This document shows, in pieces, positions 48,242 through 57,570 of a stretch of DNA of 64,000 nucleotides; positions within the stretch are counted from its first letter, which is position 1; each line of letters starts with the position of its first letter. The notes beneath the pieces are model-generated. The model saw only the letters and a program-made list of their open reading frames with translations, was not told where the DNA came from and searched no databases. The stretch lies in assembly GCA_033032175.1 (NCBI GenBank), contig CM065312.1:2976001-3040000 (forward strand). The letters are read 5' to 3'. This stretch comes from Saturnia japonica (taxonomy: Eukaryota > Arthropoda > Insecta > Lepidoptera > Saturniidae). The position numbers and the translations under genes were made by a program.

Positions 48242-48736
48242 CAACGGTTGTTTTTTTTTTTTTTTTTTTAAACTGACTACACTGTTAGCCTTAGGGGCCC
48301 TATCGTAAAACAGAACCGCTGCGGCTTTTACAGCTTCACCGGACTTGGGGGCGAGCGCTTAGGGCACTCAGCCGCGAAAGTTTGTGACGACCCGCACGAG
48401 GGTGCCAGAGTGGCCGAACCTCGGCTCTGGCGGTCGTCGCGAATGCGAAAAAGTCGCGATCTAACTAACTCCCTAATCCTATGAGAATTCGAGCTAACTA
48501 ATATATACTCATATGCACGTTCCCCTCCTCCTGGGAGGAAGGAGTGGACCATGCGTATGTGTATTTGATAGTCGGAATGGTTTTTCTACACTAACTAGCG
48601 CATTAGTCTAACTAGCGCAAAAAAAAAGAAAAAAAAAGGTCCCTTACAGAACCTATGTACCTGTGTGGTGTGCACGTGTGTGTGTTCATACGTCTGTAAT
48701 GTTGTGTGTGGGTAACTAAGTGTTGCACGTATAGTG

Positions 48737-51601
48737 TCACTTTGTATCGCGCGGGCGGCTGCCTGACCCAAGGGTTTCACGGTGGTTACGCGGGCGTGGG
48801 CGGTGGCACGCTCTGTTTGGAGAGACGGTGGCGGCGTAGAACGCGTTAGCTTTTTCGGTTTGGTCGGGCGGGTCAGTGAATATATTACGCGGCCGGCGTT
48901 TTCTCCGGCAGGCGTTGGGGTCGGGCACATACGAAGCTGCCGCTTTTATTAAGAGATTCGCGTGGTTCGACGCGGTGTCGAAATACGAGCGAGAAAGGTG
49001 TTTGGCATATGCATGTATCGAGGGAAGGTCCATATCTCTATGGAGATCCTCCATACGAACAAACCAGGGGGCACCGGTAAGGCGGTGAAGAAACTTGTTC
49101 TGGATGGCTTGTAAGCGTTCCCAGTTATAACTTGGTATATGTGCGAACGCAACGCAGCTATATGTCATGATCGGACGGATACACATCTTGTAGAGCGTAA
49201 GCTTGTGTCTCGTGGACATTTTGCTTGCAGCACATAACAGAGGATGCAGTCGGGCGAGGGTCCAGGAGGCCCTTTTCCTAACCAGATTGATGTGGCGTAT
49301 AAAGGAGAGTCTACTGTCTAGGGTTACACCTAGATATTTGGTCGCCTTTTCCCAGGGGATCGGATTCCCGAAGAGTTCAAGGGGATTGTCCTTGAGTTTT
49401 TGCGGTATCTGTGTGGCGGTTTGGTCGAAGAGCACCGCTGCGCTCTTCGTGGGGTTTATGGCTATTCGCCAGTCGTTAAACCACTTCCCGAGAGTGGTCA
49501 CGGCTCTTTGGATTCTACATTTGAGGTTTCTCGTTTGCCTTTGAGAGGAGTATATGACTGTATCGTCAGCGTATAAGCCTACTTCAACTTTCTCTTCAAG
49601 TTTTGGTAGGTCACTGACGTACAGATTGAAGAGGCTAGGTGCCAGGATGGAACCTTGGGGGACGCCTGAGCGTATGGGATGGGGTGTGGATAGTTCACCT
49701 TCCACTCTGTAGCGAAAGGTGCGGTCTTTGAGGTAATCGCGGATGATTTGAACTAATCTATCGGGGACTTCGCGGGAGTACAGCTTGTAGACTAATCCTT
49801 CGTGCCAGACCTTATCAAAGGCCTTGGCTACGTCGAAGAAGACTGCCAGTGTGCGACGGGGTATAGATAACTCGGAAAAGTTAAACAAAATGTGCTCCGT
49901 GAGGCGGTGCACTTGATGAGTGCAAGAATGTCTAGCACGAAAACCGAATTGCTCAGGCGGGTAGAGGTTTTTCTCCTCTATTACGGATTTGAGACGGTTC
50001 AGAAGGATCCGCTCATAGATTTTACCAAGGGTATTTAGAAGACTGATAGGGCGGTAGCTGTCGGGAAGCGACGTGCTCTTGCCGGGCTTGTGAATACCTA
50101 TGACAATGGCCGTTTTCCAGACGGCTGGAAAATGGCAGTTGGCTATGGCTACATTGAATATGCAGACCAATAGAGCTATGAGGTGATCGGGAAGAAGTTT
50201 GAGTACTTCGTTCCTGATACCGTCGGGACCTGGTGACTTTCTAAGCTTAAGGCTTTTGAGAATGGCAGAGATCTCCTCAGAAGTGACTGGGGACAGGGAT
50301 TCTGATACCGGGAGCTTATTCACCTCCTCCACGCGGGCTTCGATGTCTCTGACTCGGTCGGTGTTCTTGACGCTGTTCGGGGAGCACTGGCTCTCCAGAC
50401 AAGCGGCAAGGCACTCCGCCTTGTCAATGGTATCGAAAGCGGGTGTAGTGCCGGGACCCCTTTCGAGGGGGGGCATACGAGGTTGGGCGTCTATTTTAAG
50501 GGCGTGGGCTACTTTCCAATAAGTCAGATGTGACGGCCTTAACCCTTCGACTAGGGTGTCCCATCTGTGACTTTTGAGCTCGGTTATACGGGCTTTAACC
50601 GCTCTCTGAAGTGCGCGTAATCGTGCGCGGTTTAGATCGGTCGGATAAGAGTCATGCGCACGAGTCGCAGCATTCTTCTCCGTCATCAACGCTCGCACGT
50701 CGGCAGGGAGTACAAAGCGACGATCGTTCGCCGCTTCGACCTCTCTCGAGGCCTCTCCGATGCCGACTTGGAGGTGGTCAACTAGGGAGTCGATTGCGAG
50801 ATCTACGTGCGCAACTGACTCTAATACGTCCGGGACCCTAACGAGACTGGGCGAGGACTGCCTATCCGCCAGGTAGTGTTTTAATTTTGCATAGTCAACC
50901 ATTGTGACTGTAGGAGGGCTGGAGTCATCTAGTTGTCCTAGCTGTAGGATGACCGGGCGATGGTCGGAGTCGAGTTCGTGTATGACCCGAATGAGTCGTA
51001 CCTGAAGCGCGATATTTTTCAGGAGGGCTATGTCGAGCACTGTCGGTGTACAGTGATCTTGAAAGTGGGTGGGAGTGGGAGGCGCTATGACGTCAAAGTT
51101 TAACTCGTCCGACAACCCTTCGAGAATAACCCCATTGCTGGTGTCTCTCCAATTGTTGAAGGACGTGTGTCCACTGTTGAGGTCACCTGCGATAATGACC
51201 GATGTGCCGAGCGAGAGTAGCTTCTCTAGGTCAGACCTGAGAGGTACTTTCGTCGGTGAGAGGTACACGGATACGATCGTTATGGACGGATGATCGGTCA
51301 TTCCTAGTCTACACACGGATACTTCCATATTGGTAAGTATCGGAGGATCTATCGGCATGCAATACAACGAGCGCTTGTAGTAAATGAGAGTGCCGCCCCC
51401 TCGGCCGTCGCGGTCATTTCTAACGATGTTATAGTTTGCGATACTCGGATTGCGTTTACCACGCTTTAAGAGCGTTTCCTGTACTAAGAGAACGTCTATT
51501 TGGTGATCTTTAAGATAAGTTGCGACGAGATCACGCTGCGGATATAAGTTCCGCGCATTAAAAAAAGAGATGTTTAAACCTCTCGGCTTGAGTTTAGCCA
51601 T
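48737..51601 (-). CDS. LINE ORF2: endonuclease-reverse transcriptase
   Basis: 954 codons, no internal stop. Residues about 10-220 form an APE-type endonuclease: Gln-Glu at 41-42 (LLVQETLL), GDLNSGH at 139-145 and SDHRPV at 212-217 are its active-site motifs. The reverse transcriptase spans about 450-740: SPGPDGI, YRPISLLNTLGKIYE, FDVAKAFDKVWH near 589-600, GVPQGS at 646-651 and YADD at 677-680. A thumb and C-terminal segment follow. The ATG overlaps the end of ORF1 (ATGGCTAA). The last ~30 residues after PNR are probably abnormal: the related copy at 18.4 kb stops there, and this copy has lost about 97 bp downstream. Its job is target-primed reverse transcription of the element's RNA. Confidence 0.93.
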   Translation of the reverse strand: MAKLKPRGLNISFFNARNLYPQRDLVATYLKDHQIDVLLVQETLLKRGKRNPSIANYNIVRNDRDGRGGGTLIYYKRSLYCMPIDPPILTNMEVSVCRLGMTDHPSITIVSVYLSPTKVPLRSDLEKLLSLGTSVIIAGDLNSGHTSFNNWRDTSNGVILEGLSDELNFDVIAPPTPTHFQDHCTPTVLDIALLKNIALQVRLIRVIHELDSDHRPVILQLGQLDDSSPPTVTMVDYAKLKHYLADRQSSPSLVRVPDVLESVAHVDLAIDSLVDHLQVGIGEASREVEAANDRRFVLPADVRALMTEKNAATRAHDSYPTDLNRARLRALQRAVKARITELKSHRWDTLVEGLRPSHLTYWKVAHALKIDAQPRMPPLERGPGTTPAFDTIDKAECLAACLESQCSPNSVKNTDRVRDIEARVEEVNKLPVSESLSPVTSEEISAILKSLKLRKSPGPDGIRNEVLKLLPDHLIALLVCIFNVAIANCHFPAVWKTAIVIGIHKPGKSTSLPDSYRPISLLNTLGKIYERILLNRLKSVIEEKNLYPPEQFGFRARHSCTHQVHRLTEHILFNFSELSIPRRTLAVFFDVAKAFDKVWHEGLVYKLYSREVPDRLVQIIRDYLKDRTFRYRVEGELSTPHPIRSGVPQGSILAPSLFNLYVSDLPKLEEKVEVGLYADDTVIYSSQRQTRNLKCRIQRAVTTLGKWFNDWRIAINPTKSAAVLFDQTATQIPQKLKDNPLELFGNPIPWEKATKYLGVTLDSRLSFIRHINLVRKRASWTLARLHPLLCAASKMSTRHKLTLYKMCIRPIMTYSCVAFAHIPSYNWERLQAIQNKFLHRLTGAPWFVRMEDLHRDMDLPSIHAYAKHLSRSYFDTASNHANLLIKAAASYVPDPNACRRKRRPRNIFTDPPDQTEKANAFYAATVSPNRACHRPRPRNHRETLGSGSRPRDTK
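51594..51601 (-). promoter_or_regulatory. ORF1/ORF2 stop-start overlap
   Basis: ATGGCTAA: the ORF2 start (51601-51599) and the ORF1 stop TAA (51596-51594) overlap in 8 bases. Overlapped stop-start junctions are known to drive ORF2 translation by termination-reinitiation in some non-LTR elements (SART1 of silkworm is the studied case). The arrangement is seen; its use here is inference. Confidence 0.6.
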
Positions 51602-53386
51602 TGAGAGGCCTGAGGTTGGCGGCTTCGCGATCGAGACGCTGTAACGTCTCTACGAGCCGGGGAAAGGCAGCTATGGTTTCGACGAAACCGTACTGCTCCA
51701 TATGGGCCTTGTATGCGAGGATTTCGCGTATCTCATGCTCACGAGTGAGCGATAACATAAGGTCATCCATTGTGGTGGCGCGGGACGCTGGAGCGCGTGG
51801 TGCTGGGGGCGCGGGGCGCTGGAGCGCGGGGCGCGGGGATGTCCATAGCCATAAGGGGCTGCGGTTTGGGGGCCCATGCGTTCTGAGTCGAACGCACGGG
51901 TTTGGGCTGCACCTGGGGTGCGGGGGGGCCTACGGTCGCCTGAGTGCGGCGGGGGGCAGGGAGGGACGGAAAGACCTCTGGATTGAGCAGAGGTTGCTGC
52001 GCCCGGGACCCTGAGGCGGGGGTTGCCCGCTGAGGGGCAGCCTGCCCAGGGCGGCGGGGGTGCATGGTGTGCGGGGCCTTGGGGCATCCGCGATAGTTCG
52101 CAGCTCGGAGGGGTGTTAGAGTCACGCTGACGCGTGCACTCCCTGGTTGGGTGGTCTTCGAGGCACTTAACGCACCTCGGACGAAGGAAGCAGTTGCTGG
52201 CAGAGTGTCCGTACAACTGGCAGTTGTGGCATTGGGAGGGCTTCGAATTTTTGTATGGAGGCTCTACGGTTATTCCGGAGAGCTCGCATACAATTTCTAG
52301 GTTAAATATTTTTTTGCCCTCAGGCGTTTTATCTAAGATTAACACGAGCATGGGAAGGGCTCGTTTCTCTTTATTATACATCCGATGGACCTCTCGGATG
52401 GGGAATTTTTGTGCTTCAATGGAGGCAAAGACTTCCTCTGGTGAGATTTCGACTGGGATGCGCCGAAGCACAACCCGTAGGACACGCTCCTCTTCGAGGG
52501 CGTAAGTGTAGTAGGGAATGTTCCTACTACGGAGGAGGGTGGTCAATCTGCGATGGCAGTTTGTCGTGCTCATCGTCAGGGAGATACCTGTCGCGGTATT
52601 ACGTGCTTTGGTGTAGCCTATTTTTAGTGTTTTGAGCTCATTGGTGAGCTTTGTCCAGACAGTTTTGTCGTGGATAATTATCGGAGGGGGTTTTTGCTTT
52701 TTACTGACGACCGGTTCGTCGGTATTCGAGGAGGGTGCGGGGGCGGCAGAGCCGTTCACAGTTTTTGATGTTTTAGCCGCGTTTTCCTCAACGGGGCTAT
52801 CACGGGGCGCGCGTTTGCGGGATTTGACGACCGTGAATTCGTCATTTTCCGCGGTAGGTTCGGTCGGGATTAGGACCGGTTCTTGGAAGTGGAGCGAGAG
52901 TTCCATTTCCGAGGAGGGGGTTGGACTTAATGGGGCATCCATATCTGTTTCGGCTGGAAGGGCCGAAAAAGAGTTGGACACCGGTGTTGATTTTGTTGCC
53001 GCGGGGGCAACGGGTTTAGCGGGGCGGCCATAGGGACCGGGGGTAAAGGATCGCTGTTGCGATTTTGCTCGGGACTTAGGGGCGTGGCTCGCGCTTGCGA
53101 GGTTAGTGGGGTGGGGGTACTCGGTCGCAGGGACCGAGGCGGGTCGCGTGAAACCGGGTGGCGCGGCGGCGGGTGAGATCACGGCGGAGGTGGAGGGGAT
53201 GACGTGCGCGGTAACGGCGCTCTGATTGGCTGACGGCGGACGTAGCGAGTCCGCCATCTGTGACCTACTTATATACTCATTGCTGAGCTCGGGCATGTGA
53301 AGAGACATAAAATTAACTAGGCGCTGGTTTTCGGCTTCCAGCTGCCTAAAACGTATTTCTAATTCCGCGAGTTTTGATTCGGCCAT
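51594..53386 (-). pseudogene. LINE ORF1 (gag-like, CCHC knuckles), frame-broken
   Basis: Starts MAESKLAELEIRFRQLEAEN, a likely short coiled coil. A Pro/Ser/Ala-rich linker follows (about 45-235). Then a Jockey-type PRE_C2HC-like region (about 240-375, including RVVLRRIPVEISPEEVF). Zinc knuckles are CHNCQLYGHSASNC (386-399, CX2CX4HX4C) and CVKCLEDHPTREC (405-417). At about 52100 the third knuckle is cut: its start (PPSC) is joined out of frame to ANYRGCPKAP, so part of it is deleted. The Pro-rich tail continues in the second frame. A third frame holds the true end (MDDLMLSLTREHEIREILAY ... to LNG stop at 51594). The nominal 571-residue frame that stops at 51671 is therefore artificial in its last ~140 residues. 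Confidence 0.85.
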
Positions 53387-54069
53387 CGCGGTGGCTGTTT
53401 GGAGGACGGGGAAGTGAATTTATTCACCTCCCTGCCTGGAGGGCAGGGTACGCCGAATGATTTAACGGGCTATCCGAGCCCGGAGCAATGGACCTGTGTG
53501 TCACGGTGTAATGAAATACAGGAGAAGGCCTATCGTTTCCTAGGGAGTCCTAGCAGTCGTGCAGGTGAATACCGTGGCCGGCCGTAGACACGGGATGGTG
53601 GAAGGGATGGTAGGGTACACTGGGCTTAATATGCAGGCAGGCTAAGATTCCCAGCCCGTCCGAGTTATCGTTTACCTCAAGGAGTCGGAGACGCTCGGGT
53701 CACGCTAATTCGTAGCACCGTTAGGTATCCGACGAACGACCTAAACCGTGATTTGCGTCCATTTGATACAGGATCGCGCTGAGCGGTTTAGCGACTGAAG
53801 TACGATTTTCGTCACCGAATGCTCACGAATGTGCGAGCGAGCGGCGTATGCCGAACGAGTTTACGCTACAGCCCAGCAATAGACCTCGTTACACGGTATG
53901 AATAAAACACTAGCTTAGAACTGTGTACTCTGAACGCCCTAGGGAGTCCGATCAGTAAACAAGTTTGTACACTAGTTTAAGCAGAGCGCGAAATTCAGAG
54001 AGCGATCGAGAGCGCGAGCGGACACGTCCGTTCACGTCAGCGGTCGAAATCGGAATCCATCCAAGGGAG
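53387..54069 (-). other. 5' UTR and internal promoter region of the LINE
   Basis: GC-richer sequence between the left-facing ORF1 and the target duplication at 54070. LINE 5' UTRs of this kind normally carry an internal promoter. No conserved initiator could be picked out with confidence. Confidence 0.5.
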
Positions 54070-54078
54070 CAACGGTTG

Positions 54079-54436
54079 TAGTCGGGTTCTTGTATATATA
54101 CTCAACGATTGGAGTTAATTTCTATAGCGCGATGTAGGATGCGTCGTATGTGTCTCGATAGATGGTGCTATGTGTCGCTATGTAGATGCGTCGATGCGTC
54201 AGTTGTGGCGAGAGATGTCGCTACAGACTGTGTTGCTGTTTGGTTAGCGCAGCACCGACTAACTTTCGAGGATTACTCGTAAAATACAAATACATATTAT
54301 ATTCATACATATGTAAATTAAATAATGTTAGACCTGTGAACGTTGATAAAACTCCGTTTAGTTTAATATAACTATTATTTAAATTTATGTTTTACAGCCG
54401 TAACAATCTTATCATATCATACTACAATATAAAACA
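54079..54436. other. Host DNA right of the LINE
   Basis: 54079-54270 is GC-richer ('tagtcgggttcttgtatata', 'gtgtcgctatgtagatgcgt'), continuing the block cut at 48241. It includes a TATA-like stretch (tatatata) and may be a remnant of an older element. Further right it becomes AT-rich. Confidence 0.4.
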
Positions 54437-54735
54437 AACTCAGTGGTAGCTTGTACGGACATCGTGTCGTTCGACGTTAGTTTTCCTGAGCTTTCCGTGA
54501 AGGAAAACATCGTGATAAAACCATAGCATGGTGGTAAGGCTGTTTCTAATGCCTGCTTGGCTTTTCACCACCCTCAAGTTGAAAATCTGTCACCAAGTAC
54601 CAATAGGTGTGTTCTGGCAGCTGTACTTGGAATCCAGTCTTCAACTAGACGTAACGTATTACATTCTATGGCAACATCATCACAATAAGATCAGGTGAGA
54701 TTGTGGCCAGGACGCCAAAGGTTTAAAGTTTAAAC
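54437..54735 (+). mobile_element. Family 2 SINE copy
   Basis: Starts in the head ('ctcagtggtagcttgtacgg'), continues 'gagctttccgtgaaggaaaa', 'tttcaccaccctcaagttga', 'gtgttctggcagctgtactt' and ends 'agatcaggtgagattgtggc'. The B box region is altered (gttagttttcct). Confidence 0.7.
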
Positions 54736-55307
54736 GATAAAGAAAACGTCTTGACGGATTTTTATGAGATTGTGTACATATGAAGTATATTATGTCATAC
54801 TTAAATTATAGTTTAAAGAATTGTCAATAATAAGAGTAAAAATAAAATTACGAGACGAAAATTATTACTGCTTATAAAGTACTTGCTACTTAATAAACGC
54901 GTACGGAGCCGCGGGGCACCACTTGTAATAGTGAAAAATAATATAACACAATTAGCAACACTGTCATTATAGATTTACTGGTTTTGTTTTTATTTATACA
55001 CTTGCATTGTTATTGGGCACCGAAGTGTGTTTAATTACTATGTTCGACCTTATATTTTGTAATAGTGGAAGCATTTTGCGTAATAGTTTGCTTATTATTC
55101 ACAAGTGGATGAGATTAAATAAAATTACATGGACAAAGAATTCTGAAATATCACAATAAATTATATAAATCTAAAAAGGTAGCCACCATTTTTAAAGAAC
55201 GAATTTGAAGGGTAGAGTAATAGTACTAAGCTAGGCTTAAAAGACGTGTATCCAGTAGTAGCTTTAAGCCTAATTTAGGTGTAAACACTAAACAATAAAA
55301 AAATACA
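54736..55307. other. Upstream region of SRR1 with an RTE-like tail
   Basis: 54885-54932 ('taataaacgcgtacggagcc', 'gcggggcaccacttgta') is an RTE-like tail, similar to 62445-62475. The final ~150 bases before 55308 should hold the SRR1 promoter and leader. No core motif stands out. Confidence 0.4.
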
Positions 55308-56222
55308 ATGCCAAAAGAGGTAATTGATCGCGACGGGTTTCAAAAAGTTAAATCGAAACGAAGTAAAAAATCAACAATTCCTCCAAAAGATTCGGTATTC
55401 CAAAAGCAAGATATTTTAATTGACGTTGAAAAAACTATCAGGTACCATTATATTCGAAGCTATCACAATAAGTAATTTTTTAGGTTATATATTAACTGTT
55501 TATTTGTTTTGATTGTTTCTTTATGATATTTTTCTAGTCGAATACGATCTGCAGTGGACGAGTTAAAATTATCAAAATATTTGGAAGACGCTTTGAAATC
55601 TGTGAGTAACCTTTTACAGTCAAGAAATGTAGTTGAAATTGTATGTTTCGGACTTGGTCACATAGCAGAGTGCAATATTTCCAAATACCAGTTAGGTTTC
55701 TTGTTGTGTTTGAAAGATTTTTGTATAACCGACAAAGTGTTAGCACACGATCCAATATTCTACAAGGGTGAATGTGATATTTTAAAGGCATTAGGTGTTG
55801 AAGTTATATTGGAAAACGATGAAGGTAGTTATGTAATATCAGATAAGGGTGTTACAATAGTATTCTTACCTCATTGTCCTAAACAGCTTACGAATAATTT
55901 CCTTTGGAGTAATTGGAGTTTAAATGTTTCTAATTGCATATTAATCTGTAATAGTTTTTCATCTTTAATCGAAAATCAACCTGCTAGAGAGCTCACTGAT
56001 ACAGTCCCTTATATACAAAAAATATTTCCGCACACAATTGAAATCCCATTAGTAAATAATTTCAATTTTACTGATATCTTCAACGATACTTCAATTCATC
56101 ATTTCCCTAAAGAGAACTTAGATCAGATAGCTCTTGACTTTTGGATGAATACTGAAAAACCATCATACAAAAATTCTGAGGAATTCATTACATCACTTAT
56201 GATTAAAAAGCTGAATATATAA
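55308..56222 (+). CDS. SRRD: SRR1-like protein (SRR1 domain), two exons
   Basis: Exon 1 is 55308-55441 (ATG context ACAATGC, donor AG/GTACCA). Exon 2 is 55538-56222 (acceptor TTTCTAG/T, stop TAA). The split codon gives Ser45 and the product is 272 aa. The N-terminus is basic (FQKVKSKRSKKS). The SRR1 domain follows: VEIVCFGLGHIAECNISKYQ, then LGFLLCLKDF, FYKGECDILKALGVEV, TIVFLPHCPKQLTNNFLWSN, LICNSFSSLIE and DIFNDTSIHHFP, all hallmark segments of SRR1/SRRD proteins. Plant SRR1 acts in clock and phytochrome signalling; the animal protein is linked to heme and circadian control, and its biochemistry is poorly known. Slightly shorter than the human protein. FMC1 starts 20 nt after its stop. Confidence 0.93.
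55442..55537 (+). other. SRR1 intron
   Basis: 96-bp intron, GTACCA...TTTCTAG, splitting codon 45 after two bases. Reading phase is preserved across it. Confidence 0.8.
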
Positions 56223-56242
56223 TTTATTTGAAGGTGTGAAAC

Positions 56243-56569
56243 ATGGCTTCGATATCATCGAAACCAGTACTTGTAACTTTAAGACAGTTACTATCTGAGA
56301 TTCGTAAGCAGAGCTCAACCACAAAGCTTTCAGAAAACCCAATGGTACAATACATATTCAGCCAATATCGTAAATACCAAACAACTGACCAACAACACTG
56401 TAAAGCTATTGATGAGATGCACTACAAAGCAAAAACATACTATGATTATATTTCTAATTCAAGGAAGTACAAAGAAATCAATATTGAATTCAAAGGAAAA
56501 GGTGAAAGGACTGTCGAAGAAACAGCAAGAATGGTTGGATTTAATTTACCTCATGATCCTAAACCATAA
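56243..56569 (+). CDS. FMC1: FMC1 homologue, ATP synthase assembly factor
   Basis: 108 aa, single exon, ATG in strong context (GAAACATGG). Reads TLRQLLSEIRKQSSTTKL, MVQYIFSQYRKYQTTDQQ, then KAKTYYDYISNSRKYKEIN and KGERTVEETARMVGFNLPHD. This is the full length and motif order of animal FMC1 (C7orf55; usual length about 113), an LYR-like small basic mitochondrial matrix protein. In yeast Fmc1 supports Atp12 in assembling the F1 part of ATP synthase; the animal protein is assumed to do likewise. It begins 20 nt after the SRR1 stop, with no poly(A) signal or intron between, which suggests a shared transcript. An internal promoter inside SRR1 exon 2 is the alternative. Confidence 0.93.
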   Translation: MASISSKPVLVTLRQLLSEIRKQSSTTKLSENPMVQYIFSQYRKYQTTDQQHCKAIDEMHYKAKTYYDYISNSRKYKEINIEFKGKGERTVEETARMVGFNLPHDPKP

Positions 56570-56645
56570 GAAATTATAATGATATTGTAAACCTGTAAAT
56601 ACATTTTATTGGAATTTAAAATTACTGTTTTATTGTTGTCTCATA

Positions 56646-56651
56646 AATAAA
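56646..56651 (+). terminator. Poly(A) signal for FMC1 (and SRR1)
   Basis: AATAAA 77 bases after the FMC1 stop. It is the first such hexamer after the SRR1 stop, consistent with one 3' end serving both reading frames. Confidence 0.6.
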
Positions 56652-57391
56652 AACAAGGATTCAATTGCCCGTTAGTAGTGAATCCTTATAAAAAACCCAT
56701 CTGGTTACTTGTGAGAAAAAGTAAGTTTTCAGTAGGTATTGTTTAGTTATGATAAAATATGACATTCTGAAATAAATAATTACCCTGCAAAACACTTTTA
56801 TTTTAACAGCATCAATGTTCTGGTAGCTGTTTCACACTATATGTAGTGAAATATTTTCTCATTATTTATTTTGGAATTCACGGACATTGAAAGGTATTTA
56901 AATGCAGGGCTAATTATTGTATTATTTTTTTTCAATTCTGTCCAATCTGACTTCAATTTCTAATAAATCATAGCCTCTAAAATTATTAAAACAACATATT
57001 AAATAAAATATTTATTTTTAATGTCCATCATAATCAATCACAAATCAAATATGTTTCCGATTTTTACATAGTATACAAATATTTACCCTGTAATAACTTT
57101 TTAAGCATAATAGCACTTTGTTTCTCTTATACTATAGTATTTGTTACTATACAATTATAAAAGGCATAAACAGTTTGTCTAATATTAGTTTGGATCTCCT
57201 TATGAAAAAAAAAAGGATTTGTTGCAAACATATTCTACAGAACTCTTGACATAGTATTAGTACATTCTTAATTAATATTTAATCATAACAAAATTATATT
57301 ACGTACATTGTTTCTACTTGTGTCAGGGTTATGTCTTATTTTATTGCAGTACTTTTTAATTTATAACTTAATTATTTCATTATTTTCGTTA
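56652..57391. other. Convergent 3' ends of FMC1 and ACADSB
   Basis: AT-rich space of about 0.74 kb. For ACADSB (minus) there are AATAAA hexamers at 57345-57340, close to the stop, and at 57016-57011. No other feature is seen. Confidence 0.5.
57340..57345 (-). terminator. Candidate poly(A) signal for ACADSB
   Basis: AATAAA on the minus strand 47 bases after the TGA at 57394-57392. A second candidate is at 57016-57011 and would give a longer 3' UTR. Confidence 0.4.
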
Positions 57392-57570
57392 TCATTGACT
57401 ATATTCCTTCTCGATAATCTTGGCGATGGTTTGTAGTTGCATATTACTTGTACCCTCGTAGATTGTGCCGATTTTTGCGTCACGGAAGAATTTCTCTTGG
57501 GGGAAATCTCTGGTGAAGCCAACGCCACCCATAAAGTCTATGCATTTCGATGTTAAGGTTTGAGCAATTT
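57392..57570 (-). CDS. ACADSB: ACADSB terminal exon
   Basis: [19 protein letters not shown] through [12 protein letters not shown] to IIEKEYSQ and TGA. Contains signature 2 and the catalytic Glu. Confidence 0.95.

Larger units (their letters stand above)
48242..54078 (-). mobile_element. Full-length Jockey-clade LINE with 9-bp target duplication
   Basis: The element spans 48251-54069 on the minus strand: about 680 bp of 5' UTR (54069-53387), ORF1, ORF2, a 3' UTR and a poly-A tail (the poly-T at 48251-48269). Direct repeats CAACGGTTG at 48242-48250 and 54070-54078 are the target duplication. Truncated relatives at 17789, 14707 and 11500 share its 3' end. Clade: ORF1 with CCHC knuckles preceded by a PRE_C2HC-like region, an APE-type endonuclease and a poly-A tail all fit Jockey. 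ORF2 is intact, ORF1 is not. Confidence 0.9.

Noticed and set aside
51671..52100. C-terminal ~140 residues of the nominal 571-aa LINE ORF1
   Set aside because: They are an out-of-frame reading; the family-like residues (ANYRGCPKAP, then MDDLMLSL...) lie in the other two frames.
51763..53033. Long ORFs on the plus strand and in other frames across the LINE (for example 51601-52014, 52134-52505, 52632-53033)
   Set aside because: GC-rich shadows of the minus-strand ORF1; no independent protein likeness.
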